Positions 26,845 through 34,287 of a stretch of 64,000 nt of DNA are shown one piece after another. Numbering within the stretch: the stretch's first letter is position 1; each line of letters starts with the position of its first letter. The notes below the pieces were generated by a model. That model saw only the letters and a list, made by a program, of their open reading frames with translations. It ran no database searches and was not told the origin of the DNA. This DNA comes from Prevotella vespertina (GTDB taxonomy: Bacteria > Bacteroidota > Bacteroidia > Bacteroidales > Bacteroidaceae): contig NZ_VVIQ01000006.1 of NCBI RefSeq assembly GCF_009728485.1, positions 111,295 to 175,294 on the forward strand, in the 5' to 3' direction. The translations under genes were made by a program, and so were the position numbers.

Positions 26845-28035
26845 TTATAAACTTTTGAGTTGCTTCTTGGTGATCGTATAAAACCTTCCTGTCCTTCGGA
26901 TAGGAGAGTAATATAATGGAGCGTTGTAACTAAGTTGATACGTAGTATAGGTCAGCGTATTGGACACTGGTGTAAGCTTCCAGATGTCCTGTACTATTCT
27001 CCTTATCTGCCCCTTGTCATACTTGCATTGAGTATTACTTAAAAGAGGCATCATATCATTGATACAGAAAGAGACTTCCTCGACATTGTTTGTTTCCATG
27101 ATGTCAAGACACAACTCTGACATTTCTAGTTCCAGCTTGTTTCTGTTATTACGGATAATGCGTTGCAAGGCTGGTGTAAAGGTCAGCTTGGGTGCAAACC
27201 ACATACGGCTTTCCTTTTGGGTAGACAACGTGCGATGCTGGAGAAAATAAAGAAAGGCAGGTATCTCTGCTTTCAACTTCTGAAGAAAGTCAGTATCGTC
27301 ACTTTCCAAACGATTTATCTTCCTAACCCAATATCGGGTTTCTCCCACGTCAATGATGACAGGGAGTAACTCGTTATTGGAACACAACACAAACTTGGCA
27401 AAGAAGGAGATTTCATCTCGGTCTTTACCCTTTGCTTCCACTTTATAGGAAAGTGTTGTACTAAGGTTTTTCAATCTTTCACTATCCTCCCTACGGTTAA
27501 GCAATACTTCGTCCACCACAATAAGTAGTTTACCTGCCCAATCAGCATTGAACTGACTGCGAAAATCCTCGTTAGTATTGAACGTTACATTGTTTTGGAA
27601 AACAGCTTTGAGAAAGTTAAGGAACGTACTCTTACCAGTATTGCGTTCTTCTGACACCATCAAAAGGATGGGGAGTTTTTGCACTGGCTGGAGATAGAGC
27701 AACTGTAAATAGTCCATGCCCAACTCGTATTGTTCCCCGAAGATATGCCTTATCAGGGATTCAATATGTGGAAACTCTCCTTCTTTTGGCTGGTGTCCTA
27801 TCGGTTCGTAGAGATTCAGAAACTTGTCAACCACAGATTGATAGTTCACGTGGTTAGGAACAGTGCAGAAAGCATCGTACTTCGGGACTGTAGCAATGAA
27901 ATCCTTTCCATAGTCCTGGCGTAGCGTTTCATTATTCCATATGATACGCTTCTTGACAAAACCACCATTGATGCGTGGCTGGTTCACAATCTTGTATAAG
28001 GTTGTGCCAACACGAATAAAATTCTCGTTTCCCAT
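26845..28035 (-). CDS. SF3-type primase-helicase/virulence-E-like ATPase
   Basis: The 396-aa ATPase has Walker A SEERNTGKST near residue 135, Walker B-like LLIVVDEVL near 170, and FAKFVLCSNNELLPV, which fits the superfamily 3 helicase motif C. The layout (SF3-like core followed by a winged-helix-like C-terminus) is that of DUF5906-type helicases on plasmids and integrative elements. It probably unwinds the element origin during replication. It follows the HTH protein with a 4-bp gap and is transcribed with it. Confidence 0.8.
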   Translation of the reverse strand: MGNENFIRVGTTLYKIVNQPRINGGFVKKRIIWNNETLRQDYGKDFIATVPKYDAFCTVPNHVNYQSVVDKFLNLYEPIGHQPKEGEFPHIESLIRHIFGEQYELGMDYLQLLYLQPVQKLPILLMVSEERNTGKSTFLNFLKAVFQNNVTFNTNEDFRSQFNADWAGKLLIVVDEVLLNRREDSERLKNLSTTLSYKVEAKGKDRDEISFFAKFVLCSNNELLPVIIDVGETRYWVRKINRLESDDTDFLQKLKAEIPAFLYFLQHRTLSTQKESRMWFAPKLTFTPALQRIIRNNRNKLELEMSELCLDIMETNNVEEVSFCINDMMPLLSNTQCKYDKGQIRRIVQDIWKLTPVSNTLTYTTYQLSYNAPLYYSPIRRTGRFYTITKKQLKSL

Positions 28036-28039
28036 AGCC

Positions 28040-28333
28040 TTACTTCTGCATTAAAGGTTTGTTACCCATGATATATCTCTGTGCTTCTTGGGCTATTTGC
28101 GCAGAAGTCTTGATAGGATTTTGACGCAACCATGCTTCGAGTTCTGCTTTCTCAAAATAAAGCATCTTACCTTGTGGCTTATAATGAGGAATCAGATTGC
28201 CCGATGTGAGCTTGTAAAGATAACTCTTTGATAGATTGAGAAACTTGCTTGCTTCATCAAAGCTAAGCACATTTTTGTTTGTAAAGAGAAGTTGTTCGAG
28301 TTCGTAAACTCGTTCCTCTATGGTCTTTTCCAT
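28040..28333 (-). CDS. Excisionase-like MerR/HTH_17 protein
   Basis: With the ATG at 28331-28333 the product is 97 aa (METTIEE-like start MEKTIEERVYELEQ). The core is a winged HTH of the HTH_17/Xis family: LSFDEASKFLNLSKSYLYKLT, then HYKPQGKMLYFEKAELEAWLRQN. In Bacteroidetes elements such proteins regulate or direct excision. An upstream in-frame ATG at 28396 would place the palindromes at 28361-28394 inside the gene, which I consider less likely. It heads the helicase gene. Confidence 0.8.
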   Translation of the reverse strand: MEKTIEERVYELEQLLFTNKNVLSFDEASKFLNLSKSYLYKLTSGNLIPHYKPQGKMLYFEKAELEAWLRQNPIKTSAQIAQEAQRYIMGNKPLMQK

Positions 28334-28360
28334 ATTTTTTATTTGTTTGGTAAAACGATA

Positions 28361-28394
28361 GAGGGTGCGCACCCTCGTTGCTGTTAACGAGGGC
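28361..28394. promoter_or_regulatory. Overlapping palindromes upstream of the excisionase-like gene
   Basis: GAGGGTGCGCACCCTC is a perfect 16-bp palindrome (28361-28376). It overlaps a second inverted repeat, CCCTCGTT / AACGAGGG (28372-28379, 28384-28391). The middle CCCTC arm can pair with either flanking GAGGG, which suggests an operator or an RNA switch in the leader. Confidence 0.55.
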
Positions 28395-28453
28395 AAAATT
28401 AGAAACGATAAAAGGAACTGGCATTGAGCAATGTTTGACGTATCAACCTATGC

Positions 28454-29380
28454 TCACTCTTTTTTCAGTTGTTTGATGTATTTATCTATGATTTCCCATC
28501 CTTTCGGCTGCTTCATGTTGATTTGATCTGTTGCAGTAGAAAGGTCAGTGCGTGTTAATGGTGTGTCTTTGGTTTTTCCCAAAATGAGTTTACTGCGTGC
28601 AATGGTAGACTGCCATTCATTAGTAACGTATCCCCGAAGGTTAAGACTTTGCATGAGATACGCAAGTAGTCGGTTATTGTTTGATTTTAGTACACCTTTC
28701 AGATTACAATCAAATAAATTTTTAGTAATCTTTGGTGAAACACTGGTCGTAAAAAGTTTAACTTCATTGATGCAATCAGTTAGTATTTCAATCTGTCCTT
28801 CCGAAAAATCAGATTTGAAAGGATTGATTTCATTGCCAACAATCACAGGTTTTTCTTTTAGCTGACTTGACTCGATGTCATCATAGACAATTGTAGAATG
28901 ACGTTGAAAAGAATTCTTGATTTCGTTTAGTTCTATCTTTCCAATCTCACATTTTAGATAATTTGCATAGCGTTCATAAAGAATTGCATCAACGAGCGAT
29001 GAAAACATCGGAAGTTCTTCATCGTAAAAAGTGTGATTCTCAACATACTTACTATAATCAAACGTAGCCAAATCAAAGCTAGAATACTTTCCCCTTTGCT
29101 CTTTATTCAATGAATCATAGAAAGTGCTATCCCATAAAAAATTATTTTCTTTATAAGATTCTTCTACGCACGAAAGGGCTGGGTACTTCATGTATATAGA
29201 GGATAGATTATCGGTAATTTGCAAAAACTCATTCTGCAACCTTTCTTTAAGAAGTATTAAGCCTATACATTCTTTCTTTCTCATGATGTTTCCAATAAGA
29301 ATATTGAAAGTTTGCATAACGCAGTGGTCCACGAAACTTTGTATCTTGGTTAGTTGTATTTCAAGTTTATTATCTTCCAT
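28454..29380 (-). CDS. Unknown protein of the mobile element
   Basis: From the ATG at 29378-29380 (AAAGAATT leader) the product is 308 aa, with no signal peptide or membrane segment. It is predominantly helical and acidic, and I recognise no catalytic motif. The C-terminal part (LLAYLMQSLNLRGYVTNEWQ ... TDQINMKQPKGWEIIDKYIK) resembles the C-terminal ends seen in several small element-encoded regulators of Bacteroidetes, but I cannot name a family. It is the gene nearest the right end of the element, divergent from the tRNA side, a position often held by regulatory genes. An alternative ATG at 29428 adds 16 residues. Confidence 0.65.
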   Translation of the reverse strand: MEDNKLEIQLTKIQSFVDHCVMQTFNILIGNIMRKKECIGLILLKERLQNEFLQITDNLSSIYMKYPALSCVEESYKENNFLWDSTFYDSLNKEQRGKYSSFDLATFDYSKYVENHTFYDEELPMFSSLVDAILYERYANYLKCEIGKIELNEIKNSFQRHSTIVYDDIESSQLKEKPVIVGNEINPFKSDFSEGQIEILTDCINEVKLFTTSVSPKITKNLFDCNLKGVLKSNNNRLLAYLMQSLNLRGYVTNEWQSTIARSKLILGKTKDTPLTRTDLSTATDQINMKQPKGWEIIDKYIKQLKKE

Positions 29381-29549
29381 ATAATTCTTTAATATAAGGT
29401 AAGTACATTTGCAAAGGTAACACATCACCAGCAGATAATAGCAATAATTGGAAGGAAACAGAATAAAAGGAAATGATTATCGTTAATTAAATCTAAATAA
29501 ACTATGTAGAATATAGTCTTAGTACACGTTTCTTATACTTCTGCTATAA

Positions 29550-29566
29550 AGTACACTTTTAGTACA
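29550..29566 (+). repeat. Right arm-type repeat near the attachment site
   Basis: AGTACACTTTTAGTACA is identical to 8550-8566 and in the same orientation, 52 bp inside the right attachment repeat. An additional AGTACACG half box lies at 29521-29528. Confidence 0.6.
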
Positions 29567-29570
29567 TATT

Positions 29571-29613
29571 GAAAAAGCAAAATCCCTTGTAAATCAGCGA
29601 TTTACAAGGGATT
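29571..29613 (-). terminator. Element-borne replacement terminator of tRNA-Leu
   Basis: AATCCCTTGTAAATC (29581-29595) and GATTTACAAGGGATT (29599-29613) form a perfect 15-bp stem with a 3-nt loop. On the minus strand it is followed by TTGCTTTTTC. It begins 3 bp beyond the tRNA 3' end, but lies on the element side of the attachment core, so it came with the element. Confidence 0.8.
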
Positions 29614-29615
29614 TG

Positions 29616-29700
29616 TGGTACCCAGACCCGGGCTCGAACCGGGATGGGTTGCCCCACTGGTGTTTGAGACCAGCGCGTCTACCTATTCCGCCATCTGGGC
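29616..29700 (-). tRNA. tRNA-Leu(CAA)
   Basis: The minus-strand cloverleaf has acceptor GCCCAGA/TCTGGGT, an anticodon arm CTGGT-CTCAAAC-ACCAG with anticodon CAA (reads UUG), a long variable arm as in class II tRNAs (TGGGGCAACCCA region), a T-arm CCCGG-TTCGAGC-CCGGG, and an encoded CCA end. The total is 85 nt. The last 14 nt before the final CA double as the attachment core of the mobile element. Confidence 0.95.
29618..29631. repeat. Attachment site, right end (in tRNA-Leu)
   Basis: GTACCCAGACCCGG, identical to 8422-8435, within the 3' half of the tRNA. Integration rebuilt a functional tRNA 3' end with an encoded CCA; the distal copy reads TACAG instead of TACCA. Confidence 0.85.
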
Positions 29701-29728
29701 TTGGCTTGCTGTTTAAGAACAACGAGTG

Positions 29729-29759
29729 CAAAGGTAGATAGATTTTCTGAATGTGACAA
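29729..29759 (-). promoter_or_regulatory. Promoter of tRNA-Leu
   Basis: Minus-strand TTTG/TTG (29757-29759), a 20-bp spacer and TACCTTTG (29729-29736) match the consensus fully, 28 bp upstream of the tRNA 5' end. Confidence 0.75.
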
Positions 29760-29827
29760 ATTTTTGAGTGATTATTTCAAGATAGGGGCATGATTAATTA
29801 GAGTTTAGGGTATTTAACACTGAAAGA

Positions 29828-29859
29828 TTTGGTAGAATAAGATATAAAAGGTAACTTTG
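29828..29859 (+). promoter_or_regulatory. Promoter of the mannose-1-phosphate guanylyltransferase gene
   Basis: TTTG (29828-29831), a 20-bp spacer and TAACTTTG (29852-29859) match the consensus fully, 35 bp upstream of the start codon. Confidence 0.75.
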
Positions 29860-29894
29860 GAGAAAAGACATAAACAGGTTAGCTTAAACAAATT

Positions 29895-30986
29895 ATGACT
29901 ACGACACAGAACAACTATTGTGTAATACTAGCTGGAGGAAGGGGTCGTCGCCTATGGCCAAGCAGTCGGAACAATTATCCAAAACAGTTTATTGATTTCT
30001 TCGGTGTGGGTCGCACACAGCTTCAACAGACCTTCGATCGCTTCTCTCAGATTCTTCCAAAAGAGAATATATACATCAATACTAGCCGAGATTACCTTGA
30101 CATCGTACGTGAACAACTCCCAGAAGTATCCCTTGACCACATCATGGCAGAACCTATACACCGTAATACGGCACCAAGTGTAGCATGGGCAGTGCACCGC
30201 ATATCAATGTTTGATCCACGTGCAAACCTCATCGTATCTCCTTCCGATCAGAGTATCATCAATGAAGAAGCATTCCATCGTGATATCACCGAGGGCTTAT
30301 TATTCATAGAGAAGAACGATGCCTTACTCACGATGGGAGTAAGTCCAACGCGCCCAGAACCAGGTTATGGATATATTCAGAAAGGCGTTTATACTGGTCA
30401 GAACGATATCTATAAGGTACAAGCCTTTACTGAGAAACCTGACAGAGAGTTTGCTAAAATGTTCATGACAACTAAGGAGTGGTATTGGAATACAGGCTTA
30501 TTTCTTGCCAACATACACTATCTTTGGCAATGCTTTACGAACTTTCTTCCATCCGTCATACGCAGTGAGGAACAAACAAGAGAGATAATGAGTATTGAGG
30601 AAGAAGATGCCTTTATGCAAGAGAATTTCTCGCTTTATCCGAATATATCACTAGACTATGGTCTACTTGAGAAATCGAATAACACCTATGTAAAGAAGTG
30701 TCATTTCGGGTGGGCTGATATAGGTACGTGGCACGGAATCTATGAGACAATGAGCAAGAAGGAAGGCGATAACGTCATTATAGACTCCGATGTCATCTTA
30801 GAAAACTCAGCCAATAACGTTATCAAATTACCGAAAGACAAATTAGCTGTCATCAATGGACTCGATGGTTATATAGTAGCTGAAAAGGACAACGTATTAT
30901 TTATCTGCAAGAAAGAAGACTCCTCTGCACTTGTGAGGAAATATGTCAATGAAGTACAGATGATTAAAGGAGACAAATTTATCTAA
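29895..30986 (+). CDS. manC: Mannose-1-phosphate guanylyltransferase
   Basis: The 363-aa cytoplasmic nucleotidyltransferase makes GDP-mannose from mannose-1-phosphate and GTP, a precursor for glycans and GDP-fucose. The nucleotide-binding signature is GGRGRRLWPSSRNNYPKQF near the N-terminus. SPSDQSI, EPGYGYIQKG and FTEKPDREFAKMF are family motifs, and the domain ends with the LDYGLLEKSNN and GWADIGTWHG sequences near 245-280. It lacks the C-terminal phosphomannose isomerase domain of the bifunctional form, so it is the short type. It is monocistronic with its own promoter and terminator. Confidence 0.93.
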   Translation: MTTTQNNYCVILAGGRGRRLWPSSRNNYPKQFIDFFGVGRTQLQQTFDRFSQILPKENIYINTSRDYLDIVREQLPEVSLDHIMAEPIHRNTAPSVAWAVHRISMFDPRANLIVSPSDQSIINEEAFHRDITEGLLFIEKNDALLTMGVSPTRPEPGYGYIQKGVYTGQNDIYKVQAFTEKPDREFAKMFMTTKEWYWNTGLFLANIHYLWQCFTNFLPSVIRSEEQTREIMSIEEEDAFMQENFSLYPNISLDYGLLEKSNNTYVKKCHFGWADIGTWHGIYETMSKKEGDNVIIDSDVILENSANNVIKLPKDKLAVINGLDGYIVAEKDNVLFICKKEDSSALVRKYVNEVQMIKGDKFI

Positions 30987-31048
30987 CCTCTCTCTCCTAT
31001 CCATCTCATATTCCGTCTGACAATACGTAACACCAATTATAAAACAAG

Positions 31049-31087
31049 AACGAGGACATATACCTTATTATATATGTCCTCGTTTTT
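31049..31087. terminator. Bidirectional terminator between manC and the HIT gene
   Basis: AACGAGGACATATA and TATATGTCCTCGTT form a 14-bp stem with an 8-nt loop. A T-run follows on the + strand and an A-run precedes it, so both convergent genes can end here. Confidence 0.85.
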
Positions 31088-31110
31088 GTTATCTACTAAC
31101 AAACAAGACT

Positions 31111-31512
31111 CTATTTGTCTAACTCCTGGAACGCTTTAAATATCTTTGCAGCTATTTCCTGTTGCTCTTCAGCCTCAACTTTTACATGATGTTTGAAATC
31201 AACATCAGCCTCACTATTCATTGGCAATAGGTGGATATGAGCGTGATTAACTTCTAACCCCAACACAACTTGTGCCACCTTCTTACAAGGAAAGACCTCC
31301 TTTATGGCACGGGCAACCTTTTTTGCAAAGACTTCAAAGGCTGCCAAATCCTCATCACTCATATCGAAGATATAATCAATCTCCTTACGAGGAACCACCA
31401 AAGTGTGCCCCTTCGTTACAGGATCAATATCCAAGAAAGCATAGAACTGATCATTCTCTGCACATTTGTAACTAGGGATCTCACCTGCTGCTATTTTACT
31501 AAATATTGTCAT
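31111..31512 (-). CDS. HIT-family (histidine triad) nucleotide hydrolase
   Basis: The 133-aa protein carries the histidine triad HAHIHLLPM near residues 92-100. The N-terminal segment FSKIAAGEIPSYKCAENDQF and FLDIDPVTKGHTLVVPRKE is characteristic of the HINT/PKCI branch, which hydrolyses AMP-linked substrates. It starts 18 bp after the greA stop and is probably co-transcribed with greA. The exact substrate in bacteria is unclear. Confidence 0.9.
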   Translation of the reverse strand: MTIFSKIAAGEIPSYKCAENDQFYAFLDIDPVTKGHTLVVPRKEIDYIFDMSDEDLAAFEVFAKKVARAIKEVFPCKKVAQVVLGLEVNHAHIHLLPMNSEADVDFKHHVKVEAEEQQEIAAKIFKAFQELDK

Positions 31513-31530
31513 AAAAAGCCTCCTTACCGA

Positions 31531-32001
31531 CTAAACATCAATTGAAATCTTATCTATACGCAACTTGATTGTTCCGCGAGGAATTGTTATCTCAACCTCA
31601 TCCCCTACCTTCTTATTCAACAAGCCCTGCGCAATAGGTGTCTTTATTGATATCTTGTTTTGCTTTAAGTTAGCCTCCGTTTCACTTACGATAGTGTACT
31701 TCATCTTAGCCTTAGTCTTAACATTTGTCATCTCAACTGTGGACATAATCTGTACAGCCTCAGTGCTTAAACGTGACACATCAACGATCTTTGCTTGCGC
31801 AACTGTCATCTTCATCTCTGCAATACGAGCCTCTAAGTGGCGCTGAGCCTCCTTTGCTGCATCGTATTCAGAGTTCTCACTCAAGTCACCCTTATCAGCA
31901 GCTTCAGCAATAGCAGCCGATGCCTTAGGGCGTTCAACAGACTCTAAATACTGCAAATCGGCTACGAGTTTATCGTAACCTTCCTGTGACATATAAGCCA
32001 T
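31531..32001 (-). CDS. greA: Transcription elongation factor GreA
   Basis: From the ATG at 31999-32001 the product is 156 aa, the standard GreA length. It rescues backtracked RNA polymerase by stimulating transcript cleavage. The N-terminal coiled coil includes YMSQEGYDKLVADLQYLE, DKGDLSENSEYDAAKEAQ (the tip acidic residues, Asp and Glu) and HLEARIAEMK. The C-terminal FKBP-like domain ends ISIKTPIAQGLLNKKVGDEV, then VEITIPRG. The in-frame ATG at 32097 would start in the leader between the promoter and gene and adds unrelated residues. Confidence 0.95.
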   Translation of the reverse strand: MAYMSQEGYDKLVADLQYLESVERPKASAAIAEAADKGDLSENSEYDAAKEAQRHLEARIAEMKMTVAQAKIVDVSRLSTEAVQIMSTVEMTNVKTKAKMKYTIVSETEANLKQNKISIKTPIAQGLLNKKVGDEVEITIPRGTIKLRIDKISIDV

Positions 32002-32122
32002 AATATCTCTTTTTAAATAATTAATACGTTTTTCAATAGACATAAAAAACATAGAATTCCAACATAACTTACCAATGTCGGAATCCCATATCCTCAAATG
32101 TCTTAATCTTTATATTCTGCTG

Positions 32123-32153
32123 CAAAGATAACTCTTAAATATGAGATAGCAAA
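32123..32153 (-). promoter_or_regulatory. Promoter of greA
   Basis: Minus-strand TTTG (32150-32153), a 19-bp spacer and TATCTTTG (32123-32130) match the consensus. The greA mRNA would have a leader of about 115 nt. Confidence 0.7.
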
Positions 32154-32338
32154 GTTTTAGAGGTTAAAAATACTTTTAAAAACAAATCTCTATATTGCTG
32201 CCAACCAATGATTACTATTAATCTAATACATTTGTAGGTACAAAAGAGGAGTCTTTATTACAATTTGAAGATATATAATAAATTTCGCTTGATATATATC
32301 AATAAATCAAACAAGACGTAAAAAAGACAATAAAAAAC

Positions 32339-32437
32339 TTGCATGTATAAAGAATACTACCTATCTTTGCATCGTGTTTTTCATAGTATTAGATTTAAGG
32401 TTAACAAAGGTTGGACTACAGCGGTAGTCCTTTTTTT
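32339..32437 (+). ncRNA. Candidate small RNA with own promoter and terminator
   Basis: TTG (32339-32341), a 20-bp spacer and TATCTTTG (32362-32369) form a full-consensus promoter. About 40 bp downstream the perfect stem GGACTAC / GTAGTCC with an AGCG loop (32413-32430) is followed by seven T (32431-32437), an intrinsic terminator. The transcript, from about 32376, would be about 60 nt long and encodes no protein. No + strand gene follows, so it is not a leader. Candidate small RNA, not matched to a known family. Confidence 0.6.
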
Positions 32438-32745
32438 ATGTCCTTAAGTCTCATCTAGCCAAGAAATAGAGACTAATACGCTTATAATTAGGAGTGTTGC
32501 GGCACATAAACAAGGACTTTTACCCATACTGATTGAGTCTTTATCTTGTCTTGTAAGAAGCATATCTCAATCATACAAACGAGTATCTAAGACAGATATT
32601 ATTACTTTTTAAATTAGAGGGAACGCCCTTCTCCATTCAAAAAGAGCGTTTTCTTGACGTGAGAAGAGGCTCTCTTCTTATGAAAGAAAGCCTCTCTTTA
32701 TCAATAGACCAACAATACATGAATCAGAAACAACAGCTTATACAA
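32438..32745. other. Intergenic region without recognised gene
   Basis: Contains two weak hairpins: AACGC/GCGTT around 32621-32650, and AGAGGCTCTCTTCTT / AAAGAAAGCCTCT at 32664-32694. The second includes the 13-bp AAGCCTCTCTTTA shared with 7391-7403. No open frame with credible coding features is seen. Confidence 0.5.
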
Positions 32746-32746
32746 A

Positions 32747-32793
32747 ACAAAAATGCTTCGAACCCCACTTTATATGTGGGTTCGAAGCATCAT
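32747..32793 (-). terminator. Terminator of the pdx operon
   Basis: ATGCTTCGAACCC (32752-32764 side) pairs with GGGTTCGAAGCAT on the other arm. On the minus strand the hairpin is followed by TTTTTG. It lies 25 bp beyond the pdxT stop. Confidence 0.75.
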
Positions 32794-32818
32794 TATTAAT
32801 CATCTTAAGAAACGCTAT

Positions 32819-33406
32819 TTATCTATTACGAATCATGTTCAAGAAGTATTCATGCACGTGTGTATCTGCATCTAATTCAGGGTGAAAAGCTGTCACCAGC
32901 TGGTTACCTTGTCGTGCAGCTACAATCCTATCATCCACCTTTGCCAATACTTCCACAGCCTCTGTAGCATCTTTTATATAAGGAGCTCGAATAAAGGTCA
33001 TCGGTATCTGACCTTCAATCCCCACAAATGTAGACTCCACTCTAAAGCTACCTAGCTGCCTTCCATAGGCATTGCGTGCTGTAGTTATTTGCATTGTACC
33101 CAATCGAGGAGGTGCAGGAGCAGTTTCACTATTGCCCTCCACGTCACGAGAAAGGAGTATCAAGCCCGCACAAGTACCAAAGACTGGTAAGCCATTCTCT
33201 ATTTCTTCACGAATAGGCAACAATAAACCTAATTCATCCAAGAGCTTTCCTTGCGTCGTACTCTCGCCTCCTGGGATAATCAAAGCATCTTTCTCCTGTA
33301 ACCAATCCTGCTTTTGACGCACTTCAAAGCAGTCTACTCCTAGCCTGCGGAGTATCATCTCATGTTCAAGGAACGCCCCTTGCAGAGCGAGAACAGCTAT
33401 TTTCAT
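32819..33406 (-). CDS. pdxT: Pyridoxal 5'-phosphate synthase glutaminase subunit PdxT
   Basis: The 195-aa glutaminase subunit supplies ammonia to PdxS in the DXP-independent vitamin B6 pathway. The class I amidotransferase triad is visible: the nucleophile elbow GTCAGLILL (Cys near 79) and the C-terminal AFHPELDAD (His-x-Glu near 173-175). [13 protein letters not shown] and [12 protein letters not shown] are the signature PdxT segments. Length is typical. The ATG overlaps the pdxS stop codon by 4 nt, so synthesis of the two subunits is coupled. Confidence 0.96.
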   Translation of the reverse strand: MKIAVLALQGAFLEHEMILRRLGVDCFEVRQKQDWLQEKDALIIPGGESTTQGKLLDELGLLLPIREEIENGLPVFGTCAGLILLSRDVEGNSETAPAPPRLGTMQITTARNAYGRQLGSFRVESTFVGIEGQIPMTFIRAPYIKDATEAVEVLAKVDDRIVAARQGNQLVTAFHPELDADTHVHEYFLNMIRNR

Positions 33407-34275
33407 TGTCCACGTTCAGCCATGAGCACCTCTATCTCATGCTCGTTGATACCCACCATAGCCTCACCTAAGTCTTCAGATAACGCTGCCAAAGCCTTCG
33501 GATCATTATAGTTTGTAACGGCTTTCACTATGGCTGCGGCACGCTTAGCAGGGTCTCCACTCTTAAAGATACCCGACCCTACGAATACACCTTCAGCACC
33601 CAGTTGCATCATCAAAGCGGCATCGGCAGGTGTTGCCACACCACCAGCTGCGAAGTTAACCACTGGTAGTTTGCCATGCTCATGCACGTATTTCACCAAG
33701 TCATAAGGCACCTGCAACTGCTTAGCAGCCTCATATAACTCATCCTCACGCTTGCTTACCAGTTCACGAATCTGGCTCTGCATCAGTCTCATGTGGCTCA
33801 CTGCTTGCACCACATCACCCGTTCCAGGCTCCCCTTTCGTTCGAATCATTGTAGCGCCTTCAGCGATTCGGCGCAATGCTTCTCCTAAGTTACGAGCACC
33901 GCAGACAAATGGTACATCAAACTGGTTCTTATCGATATGATAGATGTTATCAGCAGGTGACAACACCTCACTCTCATCGATATAATCAATCTCAATTGCT
34001 TGCAGGATCTGAGCTTCAGCAATGTGTCCAATGCGGCACTTAGCCATCACAGGGATAGTAACTGCTTGCTGAATACCCTTGATCATCTTAGGGTCACTCA
34101 TACGTGAAACACCGCCTGCTGCACGAATGTCAGCAGGTATTCGCTCTAAAGCCATTACTGCACAAGCACCCGCAGCTTCGGCTATTCGCGCCTGTTCAGG
34201 TGTAGTTACATCCATGATAACACCGCCCTTTAACATCTGAGCGAGATTACGATTTAATTCTTGTCTATTAGTCAT
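33403..34275 (-). CDS. pdxS: Pyridoxal 5'-phosphate synthase lyase subunit PdxS
   Basis: The 290-aa (beta/alpha)8-barrel synthase builds PLP from ribose-5-phosphate, glyceraldehyde-3-phosphate and ammonia. [40 protein letters not shown] (PdxS signature with substrate Asp), MAKCRIGH and [17 protein letters not shown], the phosphate-binding loop, are all present. It forms a dodecamer with PdxT. It lies 12 bp after the kinase-like/AraC gene on the minus strand, in a three-gene operon. Confidence 0.97.
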   Translation of the reverse strand: MTNRQELNRNLAQMLKGGVIMDVTTPEQARIAEAAGACAVMALERIPADIRAAGGVSRMSDPKMIKGIQQAVTIPVMAKCRIGHIAEAQILQAIEIDYIDESEVLSPADNIYHIDKNQFDVPFVCGARNLGEALRRIAEGATMIRTKGEPGTGDVVQAVSHMRLMQSQIRELVSKREDELYEAAKQLQVPYDLVKYVHEHGKLPVVNFAAGGVATPADAALMMQLGAEGVFVGSGIFKSGDPAKRAAAIVKAVTNYNDPKALAALSEDLGEAMVGINEHEIEVLMAERGQ

Positions 34276-34287
34276 ATTGATTTGATA

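Larger units (their letters stand above)
8422..29617. mobile_element. tRNA-Leu-integrated mobilizable element carrying a type 4 BREX system
   Basis: The 21.2-kb element is bounded by the 14-bp direct repeat GTACCCAGACCCGG at 8422-8435 and 29618-29631; the right copy is the 3' end of tRNA-Leu. Inside are a tyrosine recombinase at the left end, a defence operon, and a minus-strand module of MobC, relaxase, Toprim primase, SF3-type helicase and an excisionase-like HTH protein. A 17-bp repeat, AGTACACTTTTAGTACA, occurs near both ends. No conjugation (Tra/VirB/VirD4) genes are visible, so transfer would need a helper element. The interior looks more AT-rich than the flanks. Confidence 0.9.

Noticed and set aside
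8422..29617. Full conjugative transposon
   Set aside because: Relaxase, MobC and replication genes are present but no coupling protein or secretion channel genes are seen, so it is a mobilizable element only.
32002..32097. Longer GreA starting at 32097
   Set aside because: The extension is not GreA-like; the standard 156-aa protein starts at 32001, within a leader of about 115 nt.
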